From Mycolicibacterium tusciae JS617 (GTDB lineage Bacteria > Actinomycetota > Actinomycetes > Mycobacteriales > Mycobacteriaceae), in the NCBI RefSeq assembly GCF_000243415.2, contig NZ_KI912270.1, positions 806,001 through 870,000 on the forward strand: a stretch of 64,000 bases of DNA, in the 5' to 3' direction. The notes under the pieces are model-generated. The model searched no databases, was not told the origin of the DNA, and worked only from the letters and a program-made list of their open reading frames with translations. The position numbers were made by a program, and so were the translations under genes. Below, piece after piece: positions 1 to 8,106 of this stretch; position 1 is the first letter of the stretch, and each line of letters begins with the position of its first letter.

Positions 1-498
1 GACGCCGTCGCTTTCCGCGGCGAACACCAGGACGACGTCGGCGCAGTCGGCGTCAGGAACTCCGGTGACGGTGCCGCGCAGGGTCGCACCGTCGATCGCC
101 GTCGGCCGCGGACCGGCGAGCGGCCCGACCGTAGCGATAGCGGACCCCTCCGCGATTCCGGACAGCAGTCCGGCCGCATTCTTGTCAGCGCCCGTGCGCA
201 CCAGCGCGCGCGTCGCCGCGACCGTGGTCGACAACCAGGGACCCGGGTACAGCGCGGCCCCGAGTTCTTCGGCGACCACCCCGGCCTCGACCATCGTCAT
301 GCCTGCGCCATCGCAGCTCTCGGGTACCAGCAGGCCTGTGGCGCCCATCGCCGCCAGCCCGCGCCAGACCTCGTCGGCTCCGCTGGCCGCATTGTCGAGA
401 AGGGGACGCACATATGTTGCCAGGCTCGCTTTTTCGGCCAGGTAACGCCGGACGGTGTCGCGCAGCGCGGCCTGCTCATCGGTGAGTTCGAGGTTCAT
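1..498 (-). CDS. Acyl-CoA dehydrogenase, N-terminal part (runs off window)
   Basis: About 166 N-terminal residues are visible on the minus strand; the gene continues beyond base 1. It begins MNLELTDEQAALRDTVRRYL, the usual opening of a FadE acyl-CoA dehydrogenase, followed by the all-helical N-terminal domain with VWRGLAAMGATGLLVPES and a VEAGVVAEELG helix. It would oxidise an acyl-CoA to the 2-enoyl-CoA using FAD. Its ATG overlaps the stop of the upstream acyl-CoA dehydrogenase gene (ATGA at 495-498), so the two are translationally coupled and may form a heteromer, as known for mycobacterial FadE pairs in sterol catabolism. Only the N-terminal domain is seen, so the catalytic residue cannot be judged. 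Confidence 0.85.
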   Translation of the reverse strand, partial: MNLELTDEQAALRDTVRRYLAEKASLATYVRPLLDNAASGADEVWRGLAAMGATGLLVPESCDGAGMTMVEAGVVAEELGAALYPGPWLSTTVAATRALVRTGADKNAAGLLSGIAEGSAIATVGPLAGPRPTAIDGATLRGTVTGVPDADCADVVLVFAAESDGV

Positions 499-1649
499 CG
501 TCTCGGCAGACCTAACACTCGGGTCGCGGTGATGCCCTTGTTGATCTGGGTGGTCCCGCCCGCGATGGTCAATGACCGCGACGACAGCCGTCGGTCCGAC
601 CAACGCCCACTGTCCAACGGTCCGAGCACATCGAAGGCCAGCTCGGCGAGGTCCTGACCCAGTTCGGCCCACACGCTCTTGGCCAGGCTGGCCGATCCGA
701 GCGCATCGCCGCCCTGCAACATCGCCGATATCGACCGCTTGCACAACAACTCGAGGTACTTGATGCGCACGGCGACCTCGCCCAGCCGGCGCAACGTCGC
801 ACCGTTCTCGAGTGCAGGCCTGCCGTCGACGACATGCTCCGCGAGGTCGGCGACGAGGTCTGAGAGTTGGACCTGCATCTGCGCGTACAGACGCGCCGCA
901 CCCGCCCGTTCGTGGCTCAACGTCGTGGTCGCGACCTGCCAGCCCGAATTGAGCGGGCCGAGCAGGGCGTCGGCGGGGACCCGGACATCGGTGAAGAACA
1001 CCTCGGCAAAGTCAGCGGCCCCGTTGATGGTCACCAACGGCCGGACCTCGATGCCGGGCAATGTCATGTCAACGATGAGACAGGAGATGCCCTTGTGCTT
1101 GGAGACGTCTGGATCGGTACGCACGTACAACTGACACCAGTCCGCCCGATGACCGAGCGACGTCCAGATCTTCTGGCCGTTGACGAGGAAGTCGTCGCCG
1201 TCGCGGGTTGCCCGCGTCCGCAGGGAGGCGAGATCGGAACCGGCGTCAGGCTCAGACATGCCCTGACACCAGATGTCATCGGCCCGAATCATCCGGGGGA
1301 GAAGCCGCCGCATCTGCGCGTCGGTCCCGTACTGCATGATCGCGGGTGCGATGTTGTTCACGCCAATCACGTTGAGTGGCATGGGAGCTCGCGCCCGCGT
1401 CGTCTCCTCCGCATAGACCAACTGCTCGAGGACCGTCGCCCCGCGGCCGCCGTACTCCTGCGGCCAGGACACCGCGCCCCAGCCTGCGTCGGCCACTGTC
1501 GCATCCCAGGCCCGCATTATTTCGAACGCCTGTGCGTCGCGGCCGCGCTGCCGGTCAGCGGCCCGCACTTCATCCGTCAGGTTGGTTGACAACCAAGCCC
1601 GCAACTCCTTGCGGAAGGGTTCCACCTCCGCCGGATATGAGAAATCCAC
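495..1649 (-). CDS. Acyl-CoA dehydrogenase (FadE family)
   Basis: A full-length 384-residue FAD-dependent acyl-CoA dehydrogenase. The flavin/substrate region has SEPDAGSD (about 132-139) and NGQKIWTS (157-164), and the C-terminus ends in the family pattern GGTTQINKGITATRVLGLPRR-like, split here as GGTTQINKG then RVLGLP. It introduces a 2,3 double bond into an acyl-CoA. It is the first gene of a leftward operon with the partial acyl-CoA dehydrogenase, which overlaps it by 4 bp. Its promoter lies in the 88-bp divergent region holding an 18-bp palindrome at 1682-1699 shared with four other promoters of the island. The family is clear; the acyl chain is not. Confidence 0.92.
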   Translation of the reverse strand: MDFSYPAEVEPFRKELRAWLSTNLTDEVRAADRQRGRDAQAFEIMRAWDATVADAGWGAVSWPQEYGGRGATVLEQLVYAEETTRARAPMPLNVIGVNNIAPAIMQYGTDAQMRRLLPRMIRADDIWCQGMSEPDAGSDLASLRTRATRDGDDFLVNGQKIWTSLGHRADWCQLYVRTDPDVSKHKGISCLIVDMTLPGIEVRPLVTINGAADFAEVFFTDVRVPADALLGPLNSGWQVATTTLSHERAGAARLYAQMQVQLSDLVADLAEHVVDGRPALENGATLRRLGEVAVRIKYLELLCKRSISAMLQGGDALGSASLAKSVWAELGQDLAELAFDVLGPLDSGRWSDRRLSSRSLTIAGGTTQINKGITATRVLGLPRR

Positions 1650-1681
1650 GGTTTCCTGTTCGGGATCGAACTGATTGGTTT

Positions 1682-1699
1682 CTTTATAATTTTAGGTAG
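1682..1699. promoter_or_regulatory. Putative shared operator, copy 1 (CTTT-N10-GTAG)
   Basis: CTTTATAATTTTAGGTAG is an 18-bp AT-rich element between the divergent acyl-CoA dehydrogenase and SDR-remnant genes. It matches in length and ends the elements at 9352, 17294, 24564 and 27172. It includes TATAAT and may overlap a -10 box. This is the weakest of the five main copies because the left arm is CTTT rather than CTAT. Confidence 0.5.
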
Positions 1700-1737
1700 T
1701 ATAGCCACCGCTGGCGCACAGGCAGAGAGGTTCGGTC

Positions 1738-1956
1738 ATGGGCAGGGTGACGGGAAAAGTCGCGCTGGTCAGCGGAGCTACTCGAGGCCAGGGCCCCCCG
1801 ATGATCCAGGGGATGCCGATTCCGTATGTGGAGCCCGAAGACATCAGTGAAGCCGTGCTGTTTCTGGCCAGCGACGCCGCCCGCTACGTCACCGGTCAGC
1901 AGTTGCGCGTCGACGCGGCTGGCTTCCTGAAAATCAGGCCGTGGTCGGGCCCATAG
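1738..1956 (+). pseudogene. Internally deleted mycofactocin-type SDR remnant
   Basis: A 72-codon reading frame joins the N-terminus of a short-chain dehydrogenase (GKVALVSGATRGQG, residues 6-19, the glycine-rich cofactor loop) directly to a typical SDR C-terminus (EPEDISEAVLFLASDAARYVTGQQLRVDAAG). A normal SDR of this type is about 270 residues, so roughly 200 residues including the Ser-Tyr-Lys active site are missing, in frame. The ARGQG loop and the VEPEDIS-AVLFLASD tail recall the mycofactocin-dependent carveol-dehydrogenase-type SDRs. It cannot be a working dehydrogenase. It is the first rightward frame after the palindrome at 1682 and may survive only as a leader for the downstream operon. 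Confidence 0.75.
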
Positions 1957-1980
1957 GAAACATCAGAGGGAGTAACAACG

Positions 1981-2301
1981 GTGCCCAGAGGGATCATGTA
2001 CGTGGAGACGATGCCGGCCTCGCCGGATCGTGAGGCCGAGTACCACAAGTGGTACAACGACACGCATCTGGCGCAGATCCTTTCCGTGGAGGGCATTGTC
2101 TCTGCGCGCCGGTTCGCGCCCAACGATGGCGTAGGACCCTTCATCGCGATCTATGAACTCGACTGCGACGACCTCGATGCCGCAGTGCAGCGCCTCGGGG
2201 AACTGGGCGCCACCGGAAACATGACGGGACTGGACAACCTGGCCATGGACCCGAAGCCAATTCCCAAGGTGTACCGCGAGATCGGGTCGCTGGGGCCGTG
2301 A
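1981..2301 (+). CDS. Conserved small protein, probable dimeric alpha/beta-barrel (EthD-like)
   Basis: A 106-residue protein starting with GTG at 1981 behind GGGAG. It begins PRGIMYVETMPASPDREAEYHKWYNDTHL and continues with an LSVEGIVSARRF strand, the pattern of mycobacterial dimeric alpha/beta-barrel proteins related to EthD, which are often found beside oxygenases and dehydrogenases. Its function is unknown; a ligand-binding or isomerase-like role is possible. Its stop overlaps the GTG of the E1 alpha gene (GTGA at 2298-2301), so it is translated with the 2-oxoacid-dehydrogenase-like genes. Confidence 0.7.
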   Translation: MPRGIMYVETMPASPDREAEYHKWYNDTHLAQILSVEGIVSARRFAPNDGVGPFIAIYELDCDDLDAAVQRLGELGATGNMTGLDNLAMDPKPIPKVYREIGSLGP

Positions 2302-3278
2302 CGTATCCGTTGGAGGTTCAACGCCGCATCTATGCGCTGATGGTGCTGATGAAGGCCGCCGACGACAGGCTGAGCAAGGGCATCGGGACCGGCGAGTTCA
2401 TGTGCGTGTACTGGCCGTCGCGCGGCCAGGAGGCCATCGCCGCCGCGATGGGTGTCGCGCTGCGCAACGACGACCAATTGGTGACGACCTACCGTGGCCT
2501 GCACGACCTGATCGGCAAAGACGTTCCGCTGGAGGAGATCTACGGCGAGATGATGGGACGCACCGTCGGAGCCGGCCGCGGCAAGGGCGGCACGATGCAC
2601 ATCGCCAACCCCGAGAAGGGCGTGATGCTGTCGACGGGCATCGTCGGCGCCGGACCGCCGGTCGCAGTCGGGCTCGCGATGGCGGCCAAACGCAAGGACA
2701 TCGACCGCGTCACCGTTGTGAGCTTCGGTGACGGGGCGACGAACACCGGGTCGTTCCACGAGGCCGCCAACATGGCCGCGCTGTGGGACCTGCCCGTGGT
2801 GTTCGTCTGTCAGAACAACCTTTTCGCGGAGATGACACCGACTCACGACACCATGAAGCTCAAGCGTGTGGCCGACCGCGCGGCGGGTTACGGCATGCCC
2901 GGTGTTCAGGTGGACGGGAACGATCCGCTCGCAGTCCTGGATGCGCTCGCCGAGGCGATCGGCAAGGCGCGCAACGGTGGCGGACCCACGTTCATCGAGT
3001 GCGTGACCTTCCGATTCCGCGGTCACTACTTCGGCGACCGGATGCCCTACATCCCCAAGGAGCAGCTTTCGGCGGCGATGGAGGCCGACCCGGTGCCGCG
3101 GTTCCGGAAACACCTGATAGACAACGCACTCTGCACCGACGAGGACCTCAGCGGGATCGACGAAGGTGCACTGATCAAGGTCGAGGAGGCGCTCAAGGCG
3201 GTCATCGCTGCCGGGGCACCGTCGATCGACGAACTCGACCGCGACGTGTACGCGTCCCCGATCCGCTATCCCGTCTGA
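2298..3278 (+). CDS. TPP-dependent E1 alpha subunit (AcoA / 2-oxoacid dehydrogenase type)
   Basis: A 326-residue E1 alpha subunit. The thiamine diphosphate motif begins GDGATNTGSFHEAANM (144-159) and ends CQNN (171-174). YRGLHD (65-70) and GKGGTMH (95-101) are the usual active-site and phosphorylation-loop regions. With the beta subunit it would decarboxylate a 2-oxo acid, or cleave an acetoin-like alpha-hydroxyketone, and pass the acyl group to a lipoyl domain. The sequence resembles acetoin dehydrogenase AcoA more than branched-chain E1. It overlaps the small upstream gene by 4 bp and is followed 11 bp later by E1 beta. Confidence 0.88.
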   Translation: MTYPLEVQRRIYALMVLMKAADDRLSKGIGTGEFMCVYWPSRGQEAIAAAMGVALRNDDQLVTTYRGLHDLIGKDVPLEEIYGEMMGRTVGAGRGKGGTMHIANPEKGVMLSTGIVGAGPPVAVGLAMAAKRKDIDRVTVVSFGDGATNTGSFHEAANMAALWDLPVVFVCQNNLFAEMTPTHDTMKLKRVADRAAGYGMPGVQVDGNDPLAVLDALAEAIGKARNGGGPTFIECVTFRFRGHYFGDRMPYIPKEQLSAAMEADPVPRFRKHLIDNALCTDEDLSGIDEGALIKVEEALKAVIAAGAPSIDELDRDVYASPIRYPV

Positions 3279-3289
3279 GGAAGGCGTCC

Positions 3290-4288
3290 ATGGACGAGAA
3301 AGAAATGACGATGCGCGAGGCGTTGAACCTCGCGCTCGATCAGGCGCTGGCGGGTGACGACCGGGTGTTCCTGCTCGGTGAGGACATCGCCGACCCGGCC
3401 GCGTCGGGTCCGACGGCCGGGCTGTCGACGAAGTACGGACATGACCGGGTGGTGGACACACCGATATCCGAGGCAGCCATCATCGGTGCGGCGATCGGTG
3501 CGGCGATCGACGGGCTGCTGCCCGTCGCCGAGATCATGATCATGGACTTCATCGGCATCGCCGCCGACCAGCTGATCAACAACGCCGCCAAACTGCGGTT
3601 CATGACAGCGGGACGCACCACGGCGCCGATCACGGTGCGCACCCAGGTATACGCCGGACTCGCCACCGGCGCAACGCATTCCCAGACGCTGGAAGCGTGG
3701 TTCATGCACATCCCGGGCATGAAAGTCATCGTCCCGTCCACGCCGCGTGACGCCAAGGGGTTGCTGACATCGGCGATCTTCGACCCAGATCCGTGCCTGT
3801 TCGTCGAGACCATCCGCCTGCAGGGCCAGAAGGGCTGCGTCCCAACCGATCCCGGCTTCGCCATTCCACTCGGCCAGGCCGACGTCAAGCGTCCCGGGTC
3901 CGACGTCACCCTCATCAGCTATGGGCGCAGCCTGCTGGAGTGTCTGAAGGCCGCCGATCAGCTGCAGGAGCAGGGTGTCAATGCTGAGGTCGTCGACTTG
4001 AGATCTCTGGTGCCGTTGGATATCGAGACCATCGTCGAGTCGGTGCGTCGCACCCGAAGGGCGGTCGTCGTGCACGATGCCGTCCAGTTCGCGGGCCCGG
4101 GTGCCGAGATCGTCGCCACGCTGCAGGCCGAATGCTTCAGTGAGCTCACCGCACCGATCGAGCGGGTGGGCGCACGGTTCGTGCCGGCGCCCGCAGCGGC
4201 GGCACTGGAGGCGCAGCTCTACCCGTCACCAGGAAGGATCGTCGAGGCCGCATCGCGGGCCCTCGACGCGGCGGGCGCCCGTGGCTGA
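3290..4288 (+). CDS. TPP-dependent E1 beta subunit (AcoB type)
   Basis: A 332-residue transketolase-type beta subunit. The start is set at ATG 3290 because E1 alpha stops at 3278 and the protein then opens MDEKEMTMREALNLALDQAL as in the family. LGEDIAD, VVDTPISEAAIIGAAIGAA, the central QTLEAWFMHIPGMKVIVPSTP and the C-terminal transketolase domain (DVTLISYGRSLLECLKAADQ) are present in order. It forms the TPP site with E1 alpha. The reading frame is open about 500 bases further upstream, but that part is antisense-like shadow inside E1 alpha. The last 8 bp overlap the lipoyl-domain gene. Confidence 0.88.
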   Translation: MDEKEMTMREALNLALDQALAGDDRVFLLGEDIADPAASGPTAGLSTKYGHDRVVDTPISEAAIIGAAIGAAIDGLLPVAEIMIMDFIGIAADQLINNAAKLRFMTAGRTTAPITVRTQVYAGLATGATHSQTLEAWFMHIPGMKVIVPSTPRDAKGLLTSAIFDPDPCLFVETIRLQGQKGCVPTDPGFAIPLGQADVKRPGSDVTLISYGRSLLECLKAADQLQEQGVNAEVVDLRSLVPLDIETIVESVRRTRRAVVVHDAVQFAGPGAEIVATLQAECFSELTAPIERVGARFVPAPAAAALEAQLYPSPGRIVEAASRALDAAGARG

Positions 4289-4517
4289 CTTCGTCATTCG
4301 CATCCCACGGGTCTCGGTGGCCGTCTCGGAGGCCGAACTGACCGAGTTCCTCGTCTCCGCCGGAGACCATGTCGATGAGGGGACACCCATCTACGTCATC
4401 GCGACCGAGAAGGTAGAGCAGGAGATCGAGGCGGGCGCGTCGGGCACCGTGCACTGGACCGGCGAGATCGGAACGACCTATGACATCGGCGCCGAAATCG
4501 GACTGATTGTTTCATGA
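4281..4517 (+). CDS. Stand-alone lipoyl/biotinyl carrier domain
   Basis: A 78-residue protein starting with GTG 4281 inside the end of E1 beta. The whole protein is one biotinyl/lipoyl fold; the hairpin ATEKVEQEIEA (41-51) presents Lys44 as the modified lysine. No acyltransferase or subunit-binding domain follows, because the stop comes right after the barrel (IGLIVS). It would be the mobile swinging arm for the E1 pair, like a glycine-cleavage H protein or a split E2. No E2 acyltransferase or E3 lipoamide dehydrogenase is encoded anywhere in the window, so the acyl acceptor must come from elsewhere or be unusual. Confidence 0.82.
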   Translation: MADFVIRIPRVSVAVSEAELTEFLVSAGDHVDEGTPIYVIATEKVEQEIEAGASGTVHWTGEIGTTYDIGAEIGLIVS

Positions 4518-4539
4518 GAAGACACAGAAAGGTATCTAC

Positions 4540-5403
4540 ATGGATCTCAAGGAAACTCGCGAGCGGATCATCTACGAGAAGGACGGCGCGATCGCGAAGA
4601 TCACGCTCAATTGGCCGGAGAAGGCCAACGCCCAGGACCAGAAGCTGGCCGAGGAAGTCGACGCTGCACTGCTCGACGCCGACCGCGACTACGACATCAA
4701 GGTCCTGGTGCTGAAGGCCAACGGCAAGGGCTTCTGTTCGGGACACGCAATCGGAAACAACGCCGTTGACTATCCGTCGTTCGTCGAGAACGCCATGGTG
4801 ACGGGTCATCCGTGGAAGGCGCAGTCCGATCTGTTCGTCAAGCCGACGCTGAATCTGTGGGAGTTCTCCAAGCCGACCATCGCCCAGGTCCACGGCTACT
4901 GCGTGGGTGGCGGCACGCACATGGGCCTGACCACCGACATTGTGATCGCCTCCGAAGACGCGTATTTTTCCTATCCGCCGTTGCAGGGGTTCGGTATGCC
5001 CTCGGGTGAATGTTCCATCGAGCCTTGGGTGTTCATGAATTGGCGTCGAGCCGCCTACTACCTGTTCACCGCGGAGGTGATCGACGCGAAGAAGGCCCTG
5101 GAGGTCGGGCTGGTCAACGAGGTGGTCAAGCGCGAAGATCTCGACGACCGGGTCGACGCCATCGCCCGCCACATCGCCCAGGCTCCGTTGACGACACTGA
5201 TGCTGACCAAGGCCAATCTCAAGCGGGCGTGGGAGCTTATGGGGATGCGGGTGCACTGGCAGAGCTCCAACGACCTCGTCGCGCTCGCGTCGATCAGCAA
5301 GGATGTGCAGGAGCTGATCCAGCGGGTGTTCAAGGACAAGGTGCTTCCGTCGGAAATGGCCAAGCGCCAGGCCGCCGCGTCCACAGACGGTACCTCCGCC
5401 TAG
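4540..5403 (+). CDS. Enoyl-CoA hydratase/isomerase (crotonase) family, atypical active site
   Basis: A 287-residue crotonase-fold protein. ATG 4540 is chosen over an upstream TTG at 4507 because AGAAAGG precedes it. The oxyanion-hole segments KGFCSGHAIG (63-72) and VHGYCVGGGTHMG (117-129) are intact. The two acid/base glutamates of canonical hydratases are absent: the first position lies in GGGTHMG and the second in YPPLQGFGMPSG. It is therefore more likely a hydrolase, isomerase, C-C lyase or hydratase with another residue set. It follows the lipoyl-domain gene by 22 bp and precedes an acyl-CoA ligase in the same operon. Confidence 0.82.
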   Translation: MDLKETRERIIYEKDGAIAKITLNWPEKANAQDQKLAEEVDAALLDADRDYDIKVLVLKANGKGFCSGHAIGNNAVDYPSFVENAMVTGHPWKAQSDLFVKPTLNLWEFSKPTIAQVHGYCVGGGTHMGLTTDIVIASEDAYFSYPPLQGFGMPSGECSIEPWVFMNWRRAAYYLFTAEVIDAKKALEVGLVNEVVKREDLDDRVDAIARHIAQAPLTTLMLTKANLKRAWELMGMRVHWQSSNDLVALASISKDVQELIQRVFKDKVLPSEMAKRQAAASTDGTSA

Positions 5404-5411
5404 GGGCGAGA

Positions 5412-6947
5412 TTGAACATCTCAGATCACGCGACCAGGGCCGCGAACTCTGTAGCCGTGATCGTCGCTGAGGGCGACACGGTCACGTACGGCGAGCTGTA
5501 CGCCAACAGTCGCCGTGTTGCCGCGATGCTGTACGAGGCCGGACTGCGGCCGGGTGATGGGGTCGCGCTCATCCTGCTGAACCGGTCGGAGTTCTTCGAG
5601 ATCACCTGGGCCTGCCAGCTTTCCGGGTTGTACTACAGCGCGGTGAACACTCACTTCACGGCCGACGAAGTGGCCTACGTCGTCGATGACTCCGAAGCCA
5701 AGGCCGTGTTCGTCGACGAGTCGATGGCCGAGCTAGCGGCGCATCTTCTCGAGGCGAACTCCGGGGTCGAGGTGCACATCAGCGTCGGTGCCGCGCTGCC
5801 CGGCTGGACGTCCTACCGCGATGCGTTGTCCTGCGCTGGTGATGCGCCGCCGATTTCTGACGGCACCGAGATGCTCTATTCCTCGGGAACCACCGGGCGG
5901 CCCAAGGCTGTTCGCCGGCCACTGCCCACCGATGGCGAGGGATCCTGGGCGCAGAAGGTGCTCGAGTACTCGCTGGGGCAGCGCTACGCGATGACCTCGT
6001 CGAGCGTCTACCTTTCGCCGGCTCCGCTGTATCACGCCGCGGGCATCAACTACACGATGGCGGTGCACCGCGTGGGTGCCGCGTCGATCCTGATGCCGAA
6101 GTTCGACGCCGAGGCCGTGTTGCGGCTCATCGAGACCCACCGCGTCACCCACGCGCAGTTCGTGCCGACGATGTTCGTGCGGATGCTCAAGCTGCCCGAG
6201 GCCGTCCGCGACGCGTACGACGTGTCGAGCCTGCAATGCGTCATCCACGCCGCCGCGCCGTGCCCTGTCGAGGTCAAGTACAAGATGTTGGAGTGGTTCG
6301 GCCCCGTCATCCACGAGTACTACGGAGGGACAGAGGGATTCGCGGGCACCGGTATCGGGCCGGAGGAGTGGCTGGCACATCCCGGTTCGGTTGGCAAGCC
6401 GATCACGCCGGTGCACGTCCTGGATGAGGATGGAGTCGAAGTTCCGGTCGGTGCCTGCGGGGAACTGTTCTTCGAGGGCGGGCCGGCTTTCGAGTACTTC
6501 AAGGATCCGGAGAAAACCGCGTCGGTCTCCAACGACCGCGGATGGCGATCGCTGGGAGATATGGGATTCGTCGACGAGGACGGCTATTTGTATCTGACCG
6601 ATCGATCGACGTTCATGATCGTCTCCGGTGGAGTGAACATCTACCCGCAGGAGGTGGAGAATCTCCTGGTCATGCACCCGAAACTCGTCGACGCCGCGGT
6701 GTTTGGGGTGCCGAACGCCGAGTTCGGTGAGGAGGTCAAGGCCGTCGTGCAGCCGATCGGGGAAGCCGAGGCCGGGTCGGCACTCGAGGCCGAGCTGATC
6801 GACTACTGCAGAACTCACCTCGCCACGTACAAGTGCCCGCGCTCAATCGAATTCGATCCGGAGCTGCCACGCGATCCCAACGGCAAGCTCTACAAGCGAC
6901 GCATCCGCGACCGTTACTGGCAGGGCCGCACGTCGCGCATCGTGTGA
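5412..6947 (+). CDS. Acyl-CoA synthetase (AMP-binding, FadD family)
   Basis: A 511-residue adenylate-forming ligase, started at TTG 5412 behind GGGGCGAG; an open frame upstream overlaps the crotonase gene and is not expected to be translated. Motifs in order are LYSSGTTGRPKAV (P-loop), YYGGTEGFAG, SLGDMGFVDEDGYLYLTDR and the C-terminal DPNGKLYKRR with the catalytic lysine. It activates a carboxylic acid to its CoA thioester through an acyl-adenylate. As the last gene of the rightward operon it probably activates the acid made by the P450 and dehydrogenase genes around it. Confidence 0.9.
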   Translation: MNISDHATRAANSVAVIVAEGDTVTYGELYANSRRVAAMLYEAGLRPGDGVALILLNRSEFFEITWACQLSGLYYSAVNTHFTADEVAYVVDDSEAKAVFVDESMAELAAHLLEANSGVEVHISVGAALPGWTSYRDALSCAGDAPPISDGTEMLYSSGTTGRPKAVRRPLPTDGEGSWAQKVLEYSLGQRYAMTSSSVYLSPAPLYHAAGINYTMAVHRVGAASILMPKFDAEAVLRLIETHRVTHAQFVPTMFVRMLKLPEAVRDAYDVSSLQCVIHAAAPCPVEVKYKMLEWFGPVIHEYYGGTEGFAGTGIGPEEWLAHPGSVGKPITPVHVLDEDGVEVPVGACGELFFEGGPAFEYFKDPEKTASVSNDRGWRSLGDMGFVDEDGYLYLTDRSTFMIVSGGVNIYPQEVENLLVMHPKLVDAAVFGVPNAEFGEEVKAVVQPIGEAEAGSALEAELIDYCRTHLATYKCPRSIEFDPELPRDPNGKLYKRRIRDRYWQGRTSRIV

Positions 6948-6948
6948 C

Positions 6949-8106
6949 TCAGCCGAGGCTGAAATCGATGATGCCGCGGACGATCTCACCGTTGAGCTGG
7001 TCGCGGTAGCCGTCGTTGATCTCGTCGAGCCGGTAGCGCCTGGTGATCATCTCGTCGAGCTGCAGCTGCCCGGTTTCGTAGAGCCTCGTGAACCGGGGGA
7101 TGTCCACCCGCGGATTGCACGATCCGAACACCGTGCCGACGAGGTTCTTGTTCCACAGGATGAACTCCTGCAGGTTGATCGCGATGGAACTCGTCGTCTG
7201 CCTCGTCATCCCGGTCAACACGCACGTTCCGCCCTTGCGCGTCAGGCTCAGCGCCGGCTGCACATCCGCCTCGGTGATCAGCGACGGCGAGACGATGACG
7301 CTGTCCGCCATCACCCCGTCGGTGAGATCGCGAACCAGGTCGGCGGCTTCCTCGGTGGACGCAACACTGTGCGTGGCACCGAATCCCAGCGCCGCCTTCT
7401 GCTTGAACTCCACCGGATCGACCGCGATGATCTGCGCGGCGCCGTTGATCCGGGCGCCCTGGATCGCTCCGGTGCCGATTCCGCCGACGCCGATGACGAC
7501 GACGGTGTCACCGGTGCGTACCTTCGCGCGGTTCTCCGCCGAACCATAGCCCGTCGGAATGCCGCAGGACAGCAGGGCCATCGACAGCAGTGGCAGGTGG
7601 GGGTCGATCTTGACGATCGAATCTGGCGACACCACAGTGTGTTTCGCGAACGCACCGACCTTCGACAGGTGACCGAGGTTGCGGCCGTCGGTGGTGTGAT
7701 GGCGGAACGTGCCGTCGGTGGGCATGCCGGGAATCATGACCTGGGCGCCCATATCGCAGATGTACTCCATTCCGGAGTTGCACCACCGGCAGCGGCCGCA
7801 GACCGCGACAAAGGACGTCACGACGTGGTCGCCGGGCTGGAACCCCGTGACGTCGGCACCGACTTCGAGGACGACGCCTGCGCCTTCGTGGCCGCCGATC
7901 AACGGGAACATCGATGGCAGCCCGTATGACTGCATCACCTCGTTGGAGGCGGACATGTCGCCGTTGCGGATGTGCTCGTCGGAGTGGCACAGCCCTGCTG
8001 CGGCCATTTCGACGAGCACCTCACCGGCCTTCGGTGGGTCGAGTTCGAACTCCTCGACCGACCACTGCTGGCCCATGTCGTGCAGGATCGCAGCGCGTGA
8101 CCTCAC
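6949..8106 (-). CDS. NDMA-type zinc alcohol dehydrogenase (mycofactocin-linked family)
   Basis: A 385-residue zinc alcohol dehydrogenase starting at GTG 8106, which overlaps the stop of the upstream P450 gene (GTGA). The catalytic zinc region has GLCHSDEH (Cys40) and GGHEGAG (His73). The structural zinc lobe is CGRCRWCNSGMEYIC (Cys 103, 106, 109, 117). The Rossmann loop is GVGGIGTGAIQG. The sequence fits the actinobacterial NDMA-dependent alcohol dehydrogenases, which keep NAD bound and need an external electron carrier, thought to be mycofactocin. It would oxidise the alcohol made by the P450. No mycofactocin biosynthesis gene is in the window. Confidence 0.85.
   Translation of the reverse strand: MRSRAAILHDMGQQWSVEEFELDPPKAGEVLVEMAAAGLCHSDEHIRNGDMSASNEVMQSYGLPSMFPLIGGHEGAGVVLEVGADVTGFQPGDHVVTSFVAVCGRCRWCNSGMEYICDMGAQVMIPGMPTDGTFRHHTTDGRNLGHLSKVGAFAKHTVVSPDSIVKIDPHLPLLSMALLSCGIPTGYGSAENRAKVRTGDTVVVIGVGGIGTGAIQGARINGAAQIIAVDPVEFKQKAALGFGATHSVASTEEAADLVRDLTDGVMADSVIVSPSLITEADVQPALSLTRKGGTCVLTGMTRQTTSSIAINLQEFILWNKNLVGTVFGSCNPRVDIPRFTRLYETGQLQLDEMITRRYRLDEINDGYRDQLNGEIVRGIIDFSLG

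Noticed and set aside
2151..3461. Long antisense frame opposite the E1 alpha gene
   Set aside because: Composition is His/Arg/Asp-rich shadow with no motif, while the plus strand carries an intact E1 alpha.
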